Positions 6,234-15,949 are shown, counted from the first letter of the stretch. The stretch is 38,085 nt of DNA from an uncultured Prevotellaceae bacterium (GCA_900316445.1 ONCZ01000059.1:1-38085), one strand, 5' to 3'. Translations and numbers: made by a program. The notes: generated from the letters alone by a model not told the origin.

Positions 6234-8320
6234 TGGTGATGAAAAAGAGATCACTGATGATAAAGAATTTCCATACCCTAAAGTACGCTGCCATCGCCCT
6301 CATGGCGATGGTGGCACTCACATTCGCCTTCTCCTCGTGCGAGAAGAGCGGTCCGTCGGCACAAAAGGAATCGGAGGCCGACAGCCTGATTGATGCAGCT
6401 CGTAATACTATGGATTTTAAACGTATACTGGCATTGTGCGACAGTCTGGAGCAGACGGGCGACATTTCACCAGTGAGGTCTGCGTATCTTCGAGGAGATG
6501 CCTTATCTCACATAGGGGACCATGTGCATGCTCTGGAGGTGCTGAAAACCGTCATAGACATGGAATCCATCCCTTCTCAGGACAGCGTCTATTACGTTGC
6601 TTGTGTAAGTGACATGGCTGAAGTGCTTTATCAAAGAAGAGACTATGATGGTGTGTTGCGGATTGGGCTTCCTCTGATGGAGAAGATGAATGGCGCAGAG
6701 GGTAAGGGAAAAAAGTATTTAGCGATTCTAAGACAATGTGTCGGTGATGCCCAGTTTGGACTCGGCATGAAGGATGATGCCGCCAAGTCGTATGATCTGG
6801 CTTTCAACGCCATTCAGGAGATAAGTGTGGAAAATCCTGTCTGGCAGTCTGTCCACAACGTTTACGTCTGCGCCTTTAACATCTTTGACAGATATCGGGA
6901 AACAACCGATTACGAGAGCGCAGAGAAGTGGTACAACCGGCAGGATTCCGTCCTCGCCATCTTTCTGAAACTGGATGGCGTTCCGTCATCGGTGGTGGAT
7001 AGAATGGTAGCAATAAACTGTCTTGCCCATGCTCAGTTGGCAATAGGTCAGAAAAATCTGGCAAAGGCCAATCGCGCCATCGCAGATTATCAGAAGACCG
7101 AGAGTTCGAAAACCCTACGAGGGCAAATCGACGGTGCAGCATTCCTACTGGAAACCGGGCGTTACGCCGAGGCTGCCGATGCCTACGTTGGACTTGAACA
7201 GCTCTTTGCAGAACTTGGTATGGATGCCTCGCTTGAGAACATCACCGGTTATGTGTTAAACAAGTTTCAGGCGAACTACAAGGCCGGTCGTCGCGACTCG
7301 GCACTGGCCGTAGCAGCATATATTGTTGAACATCTCGATTCGGCCTTCGCGAAGCAGAAAGCAAGTGATGCAGCAGAGCTGGCCACCGTCTATCAGACAC
7401 AGCAGAAGGATGCCGAGATAGCCCAGCAGCAGATAGAGCTCTCCCGTCAGCGGTGGATAGGCACTTTGGTGGCGCTGGCGCTGCTTACCACCTTTTTTAT
7501 TATATACACATGGTATCGTCGCCGCGCAGAACATCGCTTGGGCGAGGCACATGTGAAACTGCTTAAAGCCTACGACCAGCTGGAGGAGACAACTGCTGCC
7601 AAGGAGCGCATCGAGAGCGAGCTGCGCATCGCGCGGGATATCCAGATGTCGATGGTGCCCAACGACTTCCCCGAGTACGAGGGCCTCGACATGTACGCCG
7701 AGATGAACCCTGCCAAGGAGGTGGGCGGCGACCTGTATGGCTACGTGCTGCAGGGCAGCAGGCTGCACTTCTGTCTGGGTGATGTCTCAGGTAAGGGTGT
7801 GCCTGCCTCGCTGTTTATGTCGCAGAGTGCCCGTCTGTTCCGCACACTGGCCACCGAGGGCATGACACCCGTTGACATCGCCGTTCGCATGAACAATGAG
7901 CTGGCCGAGAACAACGACCGAGGCATGTTCGTCACCATGTTTATCGGCATGCTGCATCTCGACACGGGCCGTCTCGACTACTGCAACTGCGGACACAACG
8001 CGCCTGTCATCGATGGAGAGTTCCTGAAGATGCAGTATGACAACCAGCCGCTGGGGCTCTGGGAGGACGATCCTTTCGAGGGCGAGACCATTGAAGACAT
8101 CCGCGGACACCAACTGCTTGTTTACACCGATGGCCTGAACGAAGCGGAGAACGAACAGAAGCAGCTCTTGGGCAATGCCAGGCTCTTAGAGCTCATGGCC
8201 GACACTCAGGATATGAGTTCGCATGAGGTGATCGAAAAACTGAAATCTGCCGTTGAGGCACATCGTGCTGGTGCCGAGCCTAACGATGACCTCACACTGA
8301 TGTGCATCACGCTGAAATAA
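6230..8320 (+). CDS. Membrane-tethered TPR / SpoIIE-type (RsbU-like) protein phosphatase
   Basis: The 696-residue protein begins with a hydrophobic segment and a lipobox-like FSSC (about residues 34-37). A helical TPR-like sensor region covers residues 45-400, then a transmembrane segment (about 409-430) and a coiled coil. The C-terminal PP2C/SpoIIE domain (about 465-696) retains the metal-binding aspartates: GGD at 501, GDVSGKG at 518 and YTDG at 634. Such phosphatases dephosphorylate a STAS-domain antagonist in partner-switching systems; the STAS protein is at 10449. The sensor should face the periplasm. The first ATG overlaps the maturase stop by four bases. It sits between two maturase genes, an unusual place for a signalling protein. 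Confidence 0.85.
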   Translation: MMVMKKRSLMIKNFHTLKYAAIALMAMVALTFAFSSCEKSGPSAQKESEADSLIDAARNTMDFKRILALCDSLEQTGDISPVRSAYLRGDALSHIGDHVHALEVLKTVIDMESIPSQDSVYYVACVSDMAEVLYQRRDYDGVLRIGLPLMEKMNGAEGKGKKYLAILRQCVGDAQFGLGMKDDAAKSYDLAFNAIQEISVENPVWQSVHNVYVCAFNIFDRYRETTDYESAEKWYNRQDSVLAIFLKLDGVPSSVVDRMVAINCLAHAQLAIGQKNLAKANRAIADYQKTESSKTLRGQIDGAAFLLETGRYAEAADAYVGLEQLFAELGMDASLENITGYVLNKFQANYKAGRRDSALAVAAYIVEHLDSAFAKQKASDAAELATVYQTQQKDAEIAQQQIELSRQRWIGTLVALALLTTFFIIYTWYRRRAEHRLGEAHVKLLKAYDQLEETTAAKERIESELRIARDIQMSMVPNDFPEYEGLDMYAEMNPAKEVGGDLYGYVLQGSRLHFCLGDVSGKGVPASLFMSQSARLFRTLATEGMTPVDIAVRMNNELAENNDRGMFVTMFIGMLHLDTGRLDYCNCGHNAPVIDGEFLKMQYDNQPLGLWEDDPFEGETIEDIRGHQLLVYTDGLNEAENEQKQLLGNARLLELMADTQDMSSHEVIEKLKSAVEAHRAGAEPNDDLTLMCITLK

Positions 8321-8323
8321 TTG

Positions 8324-9673
8324 ATGAAAACAATATTTGAACCAGCGAAGCCCTATTTCAAGCTGTTGGGCGAACAGAAGGTGCAGGCGGGAGCGAAATA
8401 CCGCCTGATGACCTTCGTGGTGCAGGCCGCGATTGACGACGGTCTGCTACTGCTGCATAACATGACCAAAGAGATGGTGCTGTTGTCGCAGGAGGAGCAG
8501 GCGGTGTTTGAACAACGCCCCACCGATCTGCCCGAACTGATCAGCCACTGGTTCCTGGTGCCTGAGGAGCACGACGACTGCCAACTGAGTCTGCAACTGA
8601 GAAACGTGGCCCGATTGATGGAGCCTAAACAGACTAACATCACGGGCTATACCGTTATGACCACCAGCGACTGCAACGCCCGTTGCTTCTACTGCTACGA
8701 GCTGGGACAGACCCGCAGACCGATGACGGAGCAGACGGCACAGCAAGTGGCCGAATACATCATCAAGCACAGTGGCGGCGAGGAGGTCAGCATCGGGTGG
8801 TTTGGTGGTGAACCACTCTTCAACAAGCCCGTTATCAACCACATCGCGAACCGGCTGAAGGAGGCTGGCGTCAAGTATAGCTCTACGATGACCAGCAACG
8901 GTTTTCTGCTGGATGCCGAGACGGTAAAGGAGGCGCACGACCTGTGGAACCTGAAAAAAGTTCAGATCACCATCGACGGCACGGAGCAGACCTACAACCG
9001 TGTGAAGGCCTTTATATATAAAGGTGTGAATGCCTATGAGACGGTGATGCAGAACATCGGCCACCTGCTGGCGGCTGACATCGCTGTGACCATCCGCATG
9101 AACATAGATATGCATAATGCCGACGACCTGGAGCGGTTGGCTGAGGAGCTGCACGAGCGCTTCAAGGATGATAAGCATCTGAGTGCTTACCTGCATCTCT
9201 TGTTTGAGGACAACGCCAAACGTGTGGGGGCGTGCAATGACGACAAACGCCGGCTGCTGATGGAGAAGATGCGGCTGATAGAAGACAAGCTGGAAGGATG
9301 GGGACTGTTCAGACGTCACACCTATGAACCCATGATAAAAACCGGCTACTGCATGGCCGACAACGACGGCTCGGTGGTGATACAACCCGACGGCTACATC
9401 ACCAAGTGCGAGCACTATACCGACTCACACCACGTGGGGCATATCAATCAGGATGGCTTTGATGCCGAGAAGATAGCCTATTTCAAGGAGAAGGGCACGA
9501 TGGTGAAGGAGTTTTGCAGGAAGTGCGTAAAATATCCTGATTGCATGTTCCTATTGAGTTGCCCCAATTTCGAGGAGTGCTATCCCGAGATGCCCCAGCT
9601 GTATGAAAACCAGCTCAGAGAGGAGATGAAACTGATGTATAAAGCCCATTTAGAGAAAGGAATTGAAGCATGA
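8324..9673 (+). CDS. Radical SAM/SPASM peptide maturase 2
   Basis: A 449-residue paralogue of the enzyme at 4881, highly similar along its whole length. Cys 117, 121 and 124 form the CX3CX2C cluster site, GGEPLF follows, and the SPASM pattern CX13GX4C and CX2CX5CX5CX5C is intact. I chose ATG 8324 rather than the TTG one codon earlier because it aligns with the MKTI start of the paralogue. Differences concentrate in the stretch before the SPASM cysteines (residues about 300-350), where substrate contacts could differ. Two maturases with one shared leader suggest either two sequential modifications or a division of labour among cores. Its stop overlaps the PqqD-like start by four bases. Confidence 0.88.
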   Translation: MKTIFEPAKPYFKLLGEQKVQAGAKYRLMTFVVQAAIDDGLLLLHNMTKEMVLLSQEEQAVFEQRPTDLPELISHWFLVPEEHDDCQLSLQLRNVARLMEPKQTNITGYTVMTTSDCNARCFYCYELGQTRRPMTEQTAQQVAEYIIKHSGGEEVSIGWFGGEPLFNKPVINHIANRLKEAGVKYSSTMTSNGFLLDAETVKEAHDLWNLKKVQITIDGTEQTYNRVKAFIYKGVNAYETVMQNIGHLLAADIAVTIRMNIDMHNADDLERLAEELHERFKDDKHLSAYLHLLFEDNAKRVGACNDDKRRLLMEKMRLIEDKLEGWGLFRRHTYEPMIKTGYCMADNDGSVVIQPDGYITKCEHYTDSHHVGHINQDGFDAEKIAYFKEKGTMVKEFCRKCVKYPDCMFLLSCPNFEECYPEMPQLYENQLREEMKLMYKAHLEKGIEA

Positions 9674-9915
9674 AGTACGAGGTAAACATAGCCGAACTGG
9701 CCGACCACTTTGTGATCGTGATGAAAGACAAGGAGAGCGGGAAGGTGAAGAAAGCATTCACCCTGAACCGCCTGGGCACCGACATCCTGCGCGCCTTTAT
9801 GGAGGACACGCCGCAAGACGAGCTGGCACCCCTGCTGGCCGAGCGCTACGAGGCTCCGCTGGAGAACATGGAGCGCGAAGTAAGCCAGTTTTATGCCAAG
9901 CTGGCGACATACTAA
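9670..9915 (+). CDS. PqqD-like RiPP recognition element
   Basis: The 81-residue protein matches the PqqD family in size and layout: a short beta start (YEVNIAELADHFVIVMKD), then KKAFTLNRLGTDILRAFMEDTP, where the Leu-Asn-x-x-Gly-x-x-Ile helix pattern is typical, and a C-terminal helical pair. PqqD proteins bind the leader peptide and present the precursor to the radical SAM enzyme. Here it would bind the shared 49-residue leader. The ATGA overlap with maturase 2 fits co-translation. The stop is 28 bases before the kinase gene. Family assignment is by pattern; binding is inferred. Confidence 0.8.
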   Translation: MKYEVNIAELADHFVIVMKDKESGKVKKAFTLNRLGTDILRAFMEDTPQDELAPLLAERYEAPLENMEREVSQFYAKLATY

Positions 9916-9943
9916 CCCGCGACAGTTATAAAACATAAGGAAT

Positions 9944-10426
9944 ATGAAACATGAACTGATTGAGCAGCGAGAGCAGAATGATGCGTGCATCGATTCTGCC
10001 GAGTCGCGAAAGAAGAAGGTGAAATGCCAACTGACATTTAAGAACGAAGACCAGGAGCTGAACCGCGTGGCGGAGTTCATGGAGAGTGTATGCGACGAGC
10101 TGCAGCTTGACATGCATGTGGCCATGAAACTGCAACTGGCTATGGAGGAGATGGTGACCAACGTCATCTTCTACGCCTATCCCGAAGGAACAACGGCCGA
10201 CATCACGCTCACTGCCGAGAGCGACGGCCAGGAACTGACCTTCGTGCTCTCTGACAATGGCAAGCCGTTTGATCCCACGGCCAAGGAGGATGCCGACCTC
10301 GATGTGAACCCCATGGACCGCGAACAGGGCGGTATGGGTATCCTGATTGTCAAGAACATCATGAACGAGGTGAGCTACCAGCGCCTGGGAGAGGAAAACC
10401 GACTGACAATGAAGAAGAAAATATAA
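9944..10426 (+). CDS. RsbW/SpoIIAB-like anti-sigma-type serine kinase
   Basis: The 160-residue protein is a stand-alone HATPase_c domain of the RsbW class. It shows the N-box LQLAMEEMVTNVIFYAYP, the G1 box LSDNGKPFDP and the G2 segment GGMGILIVKNIMNEVSY. In partner switching this kinase phosphorylates the STAS antagonist and, when free, holds an output protein. The gene is followed 22 bases later by the STAS gene, the standard partner. It lies between a leader-binding protein and the exporter, so it is very likely co-transcribed with the peptide pathway. No sigma factor is encoded in the window, so the bound output partner is unknown. Confidence 0.85.
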   Translation: MKHELIEQREQNDACIDSAESRKKKVKCQLTFKNEDQELNRVAEFMESVCDELQLDMHVAMKLQLAMEEMVTNVIFYAYPEGTTADITLTAESDGQELTFVLSDNGKPFDPTAKEDADLDVNPMDREQGGMGILIVKNIMNEVSYQRLGEENRLTMKKKI

Positions 10427-10448
10427 ATAAAAAGTAAAAAGGAAAAAA

Positions 10449-10754
10449 ATGACACAGATTATTAAGGAAGGTGGTAAGACCATCGTAAAGACCGGCCAGC
10501 GCATCGACACACTGAACGCTGCACAGTTTGAAACCGACATCCAGCCCGCACTCGAACAAGGCGTTGACCTGGAGATCGATTGCACGGAACTGAACTATAT
10601 GGCCAGTTCGGGACTCCGCATTCTCCAGTCTACCATGCGTACCGTGGTGCGCTCACTGGGCGGACAGATGAAGCTGACACACGTGAACGACGATATCTTC
10701 GACGTGCTTAAGATGACTGGCTTCACCCGTCATATCACGGTAGAGAGAGTATGA
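10449..10754 (+). CDS. STAS-domain anti-sigma factor antagonist (RsbV-like)
   Basis: The 101-residue product is a single STAS domain. The phosphorylation loop reads LNYMASSGLRILQ, with Ser53 or Ser54 as the expected phospho-acceptor for the upstream kinase and the site acted on by the two SpoIIE-type phosphatases in this run. Family members are usually about 100-115 residues, so it appears complete. Unphosphorylated, it should bind the RsbW-like kinase and free the kinase's other target. An AAAAAGGAAAAAA purine stretch precedes the ATG. The HlyD-like exporter gene follows 16 bases after the stop. Confidence 0.87.
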   Translation: MTQIIKEGGKTIVKTGQRIDTLNAAQFETDIQPALEQGVDLEIDCTELNYMASSGLRILQSTMRTVVRSLGGQMKLTHVNDDIFDVLKMTGFTRHITVERV

Positions 10755-10770
10755 AATGTAAATACTGAAG

Positions 10771-11607
10771 ATGGCGAACTTATTCAATAAGGAGGCATTA
10801 GAGGCACTCGACGACCATAGCGAGGCCGAGGAGATGGCCCGTGTGGCATCGCCGAGACTGAAACTCGTACTCGGGGCGATGGTAGCTTTGATAGTAGTGG
10901 TACTCTACTGGTGTATCTTCGGTACCATCAACTATAAAGTAACAGCTCAGGGCGTGGTGTTCCCATTCGGAGAGGCTGCACCTGTCAGCGTACCTTATGA
11001 TGGTGTCGTGGCACGCACACTTCAAAGTCACGGCTCTGCTGTAGCAAGCGGCAACGACATCATGGAGATACGTAATGCATTGTCGACAACGATGGTGGCT
11101 GCTCCGCGTGACGGTGTGGTCATCTCGACGCTGCCCATTGGCTCGGTCTTCAAGGCGGGCGACCCAGTGGCCTGGCTACTGCCGCAGACGCAGCAGATGG
11201 CAGGTCGCGAGATGCTTTGCTACGTGACCTACAACGACCTCGAAAAACTGAAACTAAAACAGCAGGTGCAGGCCACGCCCGCCAATAGGGAGCGTGAGAA
11301 ATGGGGCTATGCCTACGGACGTGTCGTCGGTATCGAACAATATCCCACGACCCGGCAGGAGATTATCAGACGTGTGAAACTCGATCCTTTAGCAGCGTTC
11401 ATTCCAGATGGACAGGCTATGTATGAGGTGCGTGTGGTTCTCGACGAGCAAAACGGCAGTCTCGTATGGAGCCGTGAGAAGAGCCAGAACGTGAAGGTGG
11501 GCAACGGTGCTTTGTGTAATATTCAGATCATCACCCAGAAGAAACCAGTCTGGCGCGTCCTCATCGGGGCGGTTGACAATGCTCTTGAAACCGTCACAGG
11601 AAATTGA
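10771..11607 (+). CDS. NHLM-type HlyD-like secretion protein, short
   Basis: The 278-residue protein has one N-terminal transmembrane helix (about residues 30-52, VLGAMVALIVVVLYWCIFG) and a periplasmic part with two lipoyl half-motifs (APVSVPYDGVVARTLQ and MVAAPRDGVVISTLPIG) only about 30 residues apart. The long alpha-helical hairpin that usually separates these halves and reaches TolC is absent. This agrees with HlyD-like proteins of NHLM peptide-export systems, where the gene precedes two ABC genes as here. It should dock on the ABC exporter in the inner membrane. The hairpin-bearing adaptor at 18902 may supply the missing contact to the outer-membrane channel. Confidence 0.78.
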   Translation: MANLFNKEALEALDDHSEAEEMARVASPRLKLVLGAMVALIVVVLYWCIFGTINYKVTAQGVVFPFGEAAPVSVPYDGVVARTLQSHGSAVASGNDIMEIRNALSTTMVAAPRDGVVISTLPIGSVFKAGDPVAWLLPQTQQMAGREMLCYVTYNDLEKLKLKQQVQATPANREREKWGYAYGRVVGIEQYPTTRQEIIRRVKLDPLAAFIPDGQAMYEVRVVLDEQNGSLVWSREKSQNVKVGNGALCNIQIITQKKPVWRVLIGAVDNALETVTGN

Positions 11608-11641
11608 CAATTCATAATTCACAATTCATAATTCATAATTG
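11607..11641. repeat. Heptanucleotide tandem array 3, abutting a start codon
   Basis: Five units of period 7 (ACAATTC, ATAATTC, ACAATTC, ATAATTC, ATAATTG) fill the space between the HlyD-like gene and the exporter ATG. There is no Shine-Dalgarno-like sequence, so the array itself forms the translation start region. Confidence 0.7.
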
Positions 11642-13777
11642 ATGGGGAAAGTAGCGAAGGTGCCGATGGTGATGCAGATGGAGGCCGTAGAGTGTGGTGC
11701 CGCGTCGCTGACAATGATCTTGGCCCACTACGGCAAGTGGCTGCCATTGGAACAGGTGCGCGCCGACTGTGGCGTGAGCCGCGACGGTTCTTCGGCGAAA
11801 AGCATCCTGCGTGCGGCAAGAAATTATGGTCTGGAGGCCAAGGGCTTCCGCATGGAGCCTGAGGCCCTTGAAGGCACGCAACCTGCCATCATCCATTGGA
11901 ACTTTGAGCACTTTGTGGTATTCAGGGGTTTCGACAAGAAGGGCAATGCCTATCTGAACGATCCAGGCTCAGGCCCCGTGAAGTGGCCGATGGAAGAGTT
12001 CCGCAAGCATTTCACAGGCATCTGCCTGACCTTCAAACCTACGGAGCATTTCAAGAAGGAAGGCGAGCAGACGAGCATCCTCTCGTATATTAGGAAGAAT
12101 CTCAGCGGCGCTGGCGAGGCCTTCTGGCTGACGTTCACGTTCGCCCTGATGACAGCTTTCATCACCCTGCTAACCCCACTGTTCACCCGTATCTTCCTCG
12201 ATGAGATACTATCTGGCAAGAATGCCGACTGGGCCATGTGGTTCTTCATGGCCATGGGAGCGCTGGCCGCCTACCAGTTTTTCGTGGTACTGCTTCAGAC
12301 GCGCTACTCCAAGCGCATAGCGGGTCATCTTGCACTGAAGGGTAACCGCGAATACCTCTACCATCTGCTGCGACTGCCCATGTCGTTCTTCTCCATGCGG
12401 CACGTCGGCGACCTGCAACAACGTATGCACCTGAACGAGCAAATCACCCACTCGCTGGTGGATGTGCTCGCTCCACAGGTCATCAACATCGGACTGCTGC
12501 TGCTCTATCTGGTGCTGATGTTCTCGTATTCCACCTGGCTCACGCTGATAGGCATCGTGGCCGCCGCCGTAAACCTGGGTATCGTGAAGTACTTCTCGAA
12601 GGTGCGCATCAACCTCATCCGTTCGATGGAACATAGCGAGGGACAGTATTTTTCAGCCACCATCTCATGTATCGACAATATGGAGAGCATCAAGGCCGCA
12701 GGTGCTGAGATGGGATTCTTCAAATACTGGAGTGGCCTCTGGGCCCATAAGTTCAACATGAACGCCAACGCCGACAAACAGCAGACGCAGATGGCCCTGC
12801 TACCCGTGCTGGCCAACGGACTGGTAAACATGGCGGTGCTGGTGCTGGGCGCCTATCTGATATTACAAGGCGACCTGACGGTGGGTATGCTCATGGCCTT
12901 CCAGGGATTCATGGGCTCGTTCCTGCAGCCGGTGAACGCCATCGTGAACGCCTCGCAGACCATCGTCGAGATGCGCTCGCAGATGGAGCGCGTGGAGGAC
13001 GTGATGAAATATCCCGAAGACCATCGCGACAACGAGGGAGAGGTTGTACAGGGTAAGCTGGGCGGCCTGCTGGAACTGAAGCACGTCACCTTCGGCTACT
13101 CCCCGTTGCAGCCCCCGCTCATCGAGGACTTCAACCTCAGAATAGAACCGGGCCACTCGGTGGCTTTCGTAGGGTCGTCAGGCTGTGGCAAGAGCACACT
13201 GGCCAAACTTATCAGCGGCCTTTACAAACCCTGGAGCGGAGAAATCCTTTTCGACGACAGACCTATAGAGAGTATATCGAACGAGGAACTGACCAACTCT
13301 GTGGCTGTAATCGACCAGAACGTGGTGCTCTTCGACGACACCGTGGCCCAGAACATCCGTATGTGGGATCCCTCTATCGAGGACTTCACGATGATGATAG
13401 CCTGTAACGATGCACAGATCCGCGCCGACATTGTAAGCCGCCCTGAAGGTTTCGGCACGAAGATTGTGAAAGGCGGACAGAACTTCTCAGGTGGTCAGCG
13501 CCAGCGCATAGAGATGGCTACGGCCCTCGCCAAGGAGCCGGCCATCCTGATTATGGACGAGGCTACCAGCGCCCTCGACCCGAAAACCGAAGACGAGGTG
13601 ATGCGCCGTATCCGACGCATGGGACCCACGCAGATCATTGTGGCCCACCGTCTGTCGACCATCCGCGACTGCGACGAGATCATCGTGATGGACCAGGGCA
13701 AGATACTGCAGCGAGGCCGCCACGAAGAGCTCATAGAACAGGACGGCATGTACAGGGATCTGATGAAGAGTGAATAG
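11642..13777 (+). CDS. C39 peptidase-ABC exporter (NHLM ABC1-like), leader-cleaving
   Basis: The 711-residue protein combines three parts. An N-terminal C39 cysteine peptidase (about 1-130) has catalytic Cys18 (AVECGAAS), His90 (FEHFVVF) and Asp107 (LNDPG). An ABC transmembrane domain spans about 150-450. The C-terminal ATPase has Walker A GSSGCGKST at about 511-519, signature FSGGQRQR, Walker B ILIMDEATSALD and the H-loop AHR. C39 exporters cut after Gly-Gly while pumping the core out, matching the VAGG leader ends. ATG 11642 was preferred over TTG 11639 because it gives the normal family start. The heptamer array directly before the ATG replaces a normal ribosome-binding site. Confidence 0.92.
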   Translation: MGKVAKVPMVMQMEAVECGAASLTMILAHYGKWLPLEQVRADCGVSRDGSSAKSILRAARNYGLEAKGFRMEPEALEGTQPAIIHWNFEHFVVFRGFDKKGNAYLNDPGSGPVKWPMEEFRKHFTGICLTFKPTEHFKKEGEQTSILSYIRKNLSGAGEAFWLTFTFALMTAFITLLTPLFTRIFLDEILSGKNADWAMWFFMAMGALAAYQFFVVLLQTRYSKRIAGHLALKGNREYLYHLLRLPMSFFSMRHVGDLQQRMHLNEQITHSLVDVLAPQVINIGLLLLYLVLMFSYSTWLTLIGIVAAAVNLGIVKYFSKVRINLIRSMEHSEGQYFSATISCIDNMESIKAAGAEMGFFKYWSGLWAHKFNMNANADKQQTQMALLPVLANGLVNMAVLVLGAYLILQGDLTVGMLMAFQGFMGSFLQPVNAIVNASQTIVEMRSQMERVEDVMKYPEDHRDNEGEVVQGKLGGLLELKHVTFGYSPLQPPLIEDFNLRIEPGHSVAFVGSSGCGKSTLAKLISGLYKPWSGEILFDDRPIESISNEELTNSVAVIDQNVVLFDDTVAQNIRMWDPSIEDFTMMIACNDAQIRADIVSRPEGFGTKIVKGGQNFSGGQRQRIEMATALAKEPAILIMDEATSALDPKTEDEVMRRIRRMGPTQIIVAHRLSTIRDCDEIIVMDQGKILQRGRHEELIEQDGMYRDLMKSE

Positions 13778-13780
13778 ACT

Positions 13781-15949
13781 ATGGCAGTATATATCAACCA
13801 AATCAACAAGCGGCGGGCGGCTGAGAAGGCTGCGATGGCCGAGGTGAACGAGAAGACCTATAAACGGCTGGGGCTGCAGCAGCAGAAACACGTCGTACCG
13901 CAGGACAACGAGAGTGCGCTGCGGCAGGTGCTCGAAGCCCTCGGCATTACCGACTATGAGCTGGAGGATGACGACCTGCTAACTCCCGAAGAGCAGCTGA
14001 CGGGCATTCTCCGTCCCCGTGGCATCATGATGCGCGACATTCTTCTGACTGGCGAGTGGTGGCGCGAGTGCGTGGGGCCGCTGCTGGGTTATGCCAACGA
14101 CGGCCGTCTCGTAGCCCTCACGCCTACCAGGACCGGACTGGGATACCAATATAGGAAGCAAGATGGAACAATCCAGGAGGTGTCGCGCCGCGAGATGAAG
14201 GAGGAGCTGAAACCCAAGGCCATCACCTTTACCAAGGCGCTGCCCTTGAGGCCTCTCACCCTGAAAGACCTCATCGCCTTTACATGGAGCGTGGTGTCGG
14301 GGCCCAATGCCCTGCTGCTGGTGGTGTGCGCCCTCGTGGTGGTGCTGCTCGGCATGTTTACGCCGATGGCCAACAAGCTGATCTTCGACACCGTGATTCC
14401 TACGGGCGACGCCAGCGACCTGCATCCCATCACCGGTCTGCTCATCGGTGCCACCGTGGGCACACTGCTGCTCACCCTGACGCGTAACCTTTATATCATC
14501 AGGATACAACACATCGTGGAACTGCACGTGCAGAACGCGGTGATGGCCCGCACGTTCCTGCTCAGTCCGACATTCTTCTCGAAGAACGCCAGCGGTGAGC
14601 TGACGGCCAAGCTGCAGAACGTGTCGACGCTATGCTCACTGATGAACGAGAATATCATTGGTGCGCTGCTCTCGGCCGTGCTGAGCATCATCTACCTGGT
14701 ACAGGTGTATATCTATGGCGGCAAACTGTTGTGGCCGGCCCTCGGCATCATCGTGGCCCAGGCACTGGTGCTTGTGCTGAACTATTATCGTACTGTCAGA
14801 CTGCAACATGATTATACGGAGCGCTCTGCAAGGCTCAGCGGACTGGAATACAATCTCTTTGCAGGTATCCAGAAACTGAAACTGACGGGGTCTGAGAACC
14901 GTGCCTTTACCCGCTGGCTCGACCACTACAGCGATGCAGCAAGCATTATCTACAATCCCGACTTCAAGGTGAGACTCTATCCGGCCCTGAGCGCTTTCCT
15001 CGCCCTTGGCGGTACGATGTTGCTTTTTTGGAGCACCTTGTCGAACAGTGTGAACACCTCCGACTATATCGCCTTCAGTTCGGCCTTCGGCATGATTACC
15101 GCCTCACTGGTACAACTCAACGCGGAACTGCCGAGTCTGGCAAAGATCAAACCGCTGCTGGAGAGCGTGAAGCCCATTTTGGAGGCAGTGCCCGAAATGG
15201 AAGACAAGGCGCCTCAGGTGGAGGATCTCTTCGGCGGCATCGAAGTCTCTGGTGTATCATTTAGATATACCGAAGACGGTCCGCTGATACTCGACGACCT
15301 GTCGCTCCGCATCGATCCGGGAGAGTATGTAGGCATCGTAGGCAAGTCGGGCTGCGGCAAATCCACGCTCATGCGACTGCTGCTCGGTTTCGAGAAGCCG
15401 CTGACGGGCGGTATCTACTACGACAACTACGACCTGGCGAAGGTTGACAAGACCTCGCTGAGACGCAAGATAGGCTGCTGTCTGCAGAGTGGTAGCCTGT
15501 TTACGGGCGACCTGTTCCATAACATCACCATCACAGCCCCCTGGGCTACGCATGAGGATGCGTGGGACGCACTACGCATGGCCTGTCTGGAAGACGACGT
15601 GCGCAACATGCCGATGGGACTCCACACTGTGGTACAGGAAGGCGGCGGCGGATTCAGCGGCGGACAGAAGCAGCGTATCCTCATCGCCCGTGCCCTCATC
15701 TCGAAGCCCGACATCATCTTCTTCGACGAGGCGACATCGGCTCTCGACAACATCTCGCAGAAGGCCGTGAGTGACAATCTCGACGAGCTGATGTGTACCC
15801 GAGTGGTCATCGCCCACCGACTCTCTACCATCCGCCACTGCGACCGCATCATCGTTCTCGACAAGGGGCGCATAGCCGAGGAGGGTACGTTTGAGGAACT
15901 GATGGAGAACAAGGGTCTCTTCTACGAAATGGCACAGAGACAGTTGTAA
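13781..15949 (+). CDS. Second ABC exporter subunit without peptidase (NHLM ABC2-like)
   Basis: The 722-residue protein has an extended soluble N-terminal region (about residues 1-150) that lacks a C39 Cys-His pair, then a six-helix transmembrane domain from about 165. The ATPase has Walker A GKSGCGKST, signature FSGGQKQR, Walker B IIFFDEATSALD and a late AHR. The gene starts three bases after the upstream exporter stop, as expected for the paired ABC1/ABC2 genes of NHLM-type peptide export. The two probably form a heterodimer, one half with the protease and the other with the extra N-terminal domain. The function of that domain is not known to me. Confidence 0.85.
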   Translation: MAVYINQINKRRAAEKAAMAEVNEKTYKRLGLQQQKHVVPQDNESALRQVLEALGITDYELEDDDLLTPEEQLTGILRPRGIMMRDILLTGEWWRECVGPLLGYANDGRLVALTPTRTGLGYQYRKQDGTIQEVSRREMKEELKPKAITFTKALPLRPLTLKDLIAFTWSVVSGPNALLLVVCALVVVLLGMFTPMANKLIFDTVIPTGDASDLHPITGLLIGATVGTLLLTLTRNLYIIRIQHIVELHVQNAVMARTFLLSPTFFSKNASGELTAKLQNVSTLCSLMNENIIGALLSAVLSIIYLVQVYIYGGKLLWPALGIIVAQALVLVLNYYRTVRLQHDYTERSARLSGLEYNLFAGIQKLKLTGSENRAFTRWLDHYSDAASIIYNPDFKVRLYPALSAFLALGGTMLLFWSTLSNSVNTSDYIAFSSAFGMITASLVQLNAELPSLAKIKPLLESVKPILEAVPEMEDKAPQVEDLFGGIEVSGVSFRYTEDGPLILDDLSLRIDPGEYVGIVGKSGCGKSTLMRLLLGFEKPLTGGIYYDNYDLAKVDKTSLRRKIGCCLQSGSLFTGDLFHNITITAPWATHEDAWDALRMACLEDDVRNMPMGLHTVVQEGGGGFSGGQKQRILIARALISKPDIIFFDEATSALDNISQKAVSDNLDELMCTRVVIAHRLSTIRHCDRIIVLDKGRIAEEGTFEELMENKGLFYEMAQRQL

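Noticed and set aside
8447-9415. A 322-codon reverse-strand frame opposite maturase 2
   Set aside because: It mirrors a well-supported radical SAM gene, and a similar shadow exists opposite maturase 1 because the two genes are paralogous.
11642-15949. Two ABC genes as a lipid flippase or multidrug pump pair
   Set aside because: The first has an intact C39 peptidase domain and both lie in a precursor-maturase cluster with Gly-Gly leaders, so peptide export is the better reading.
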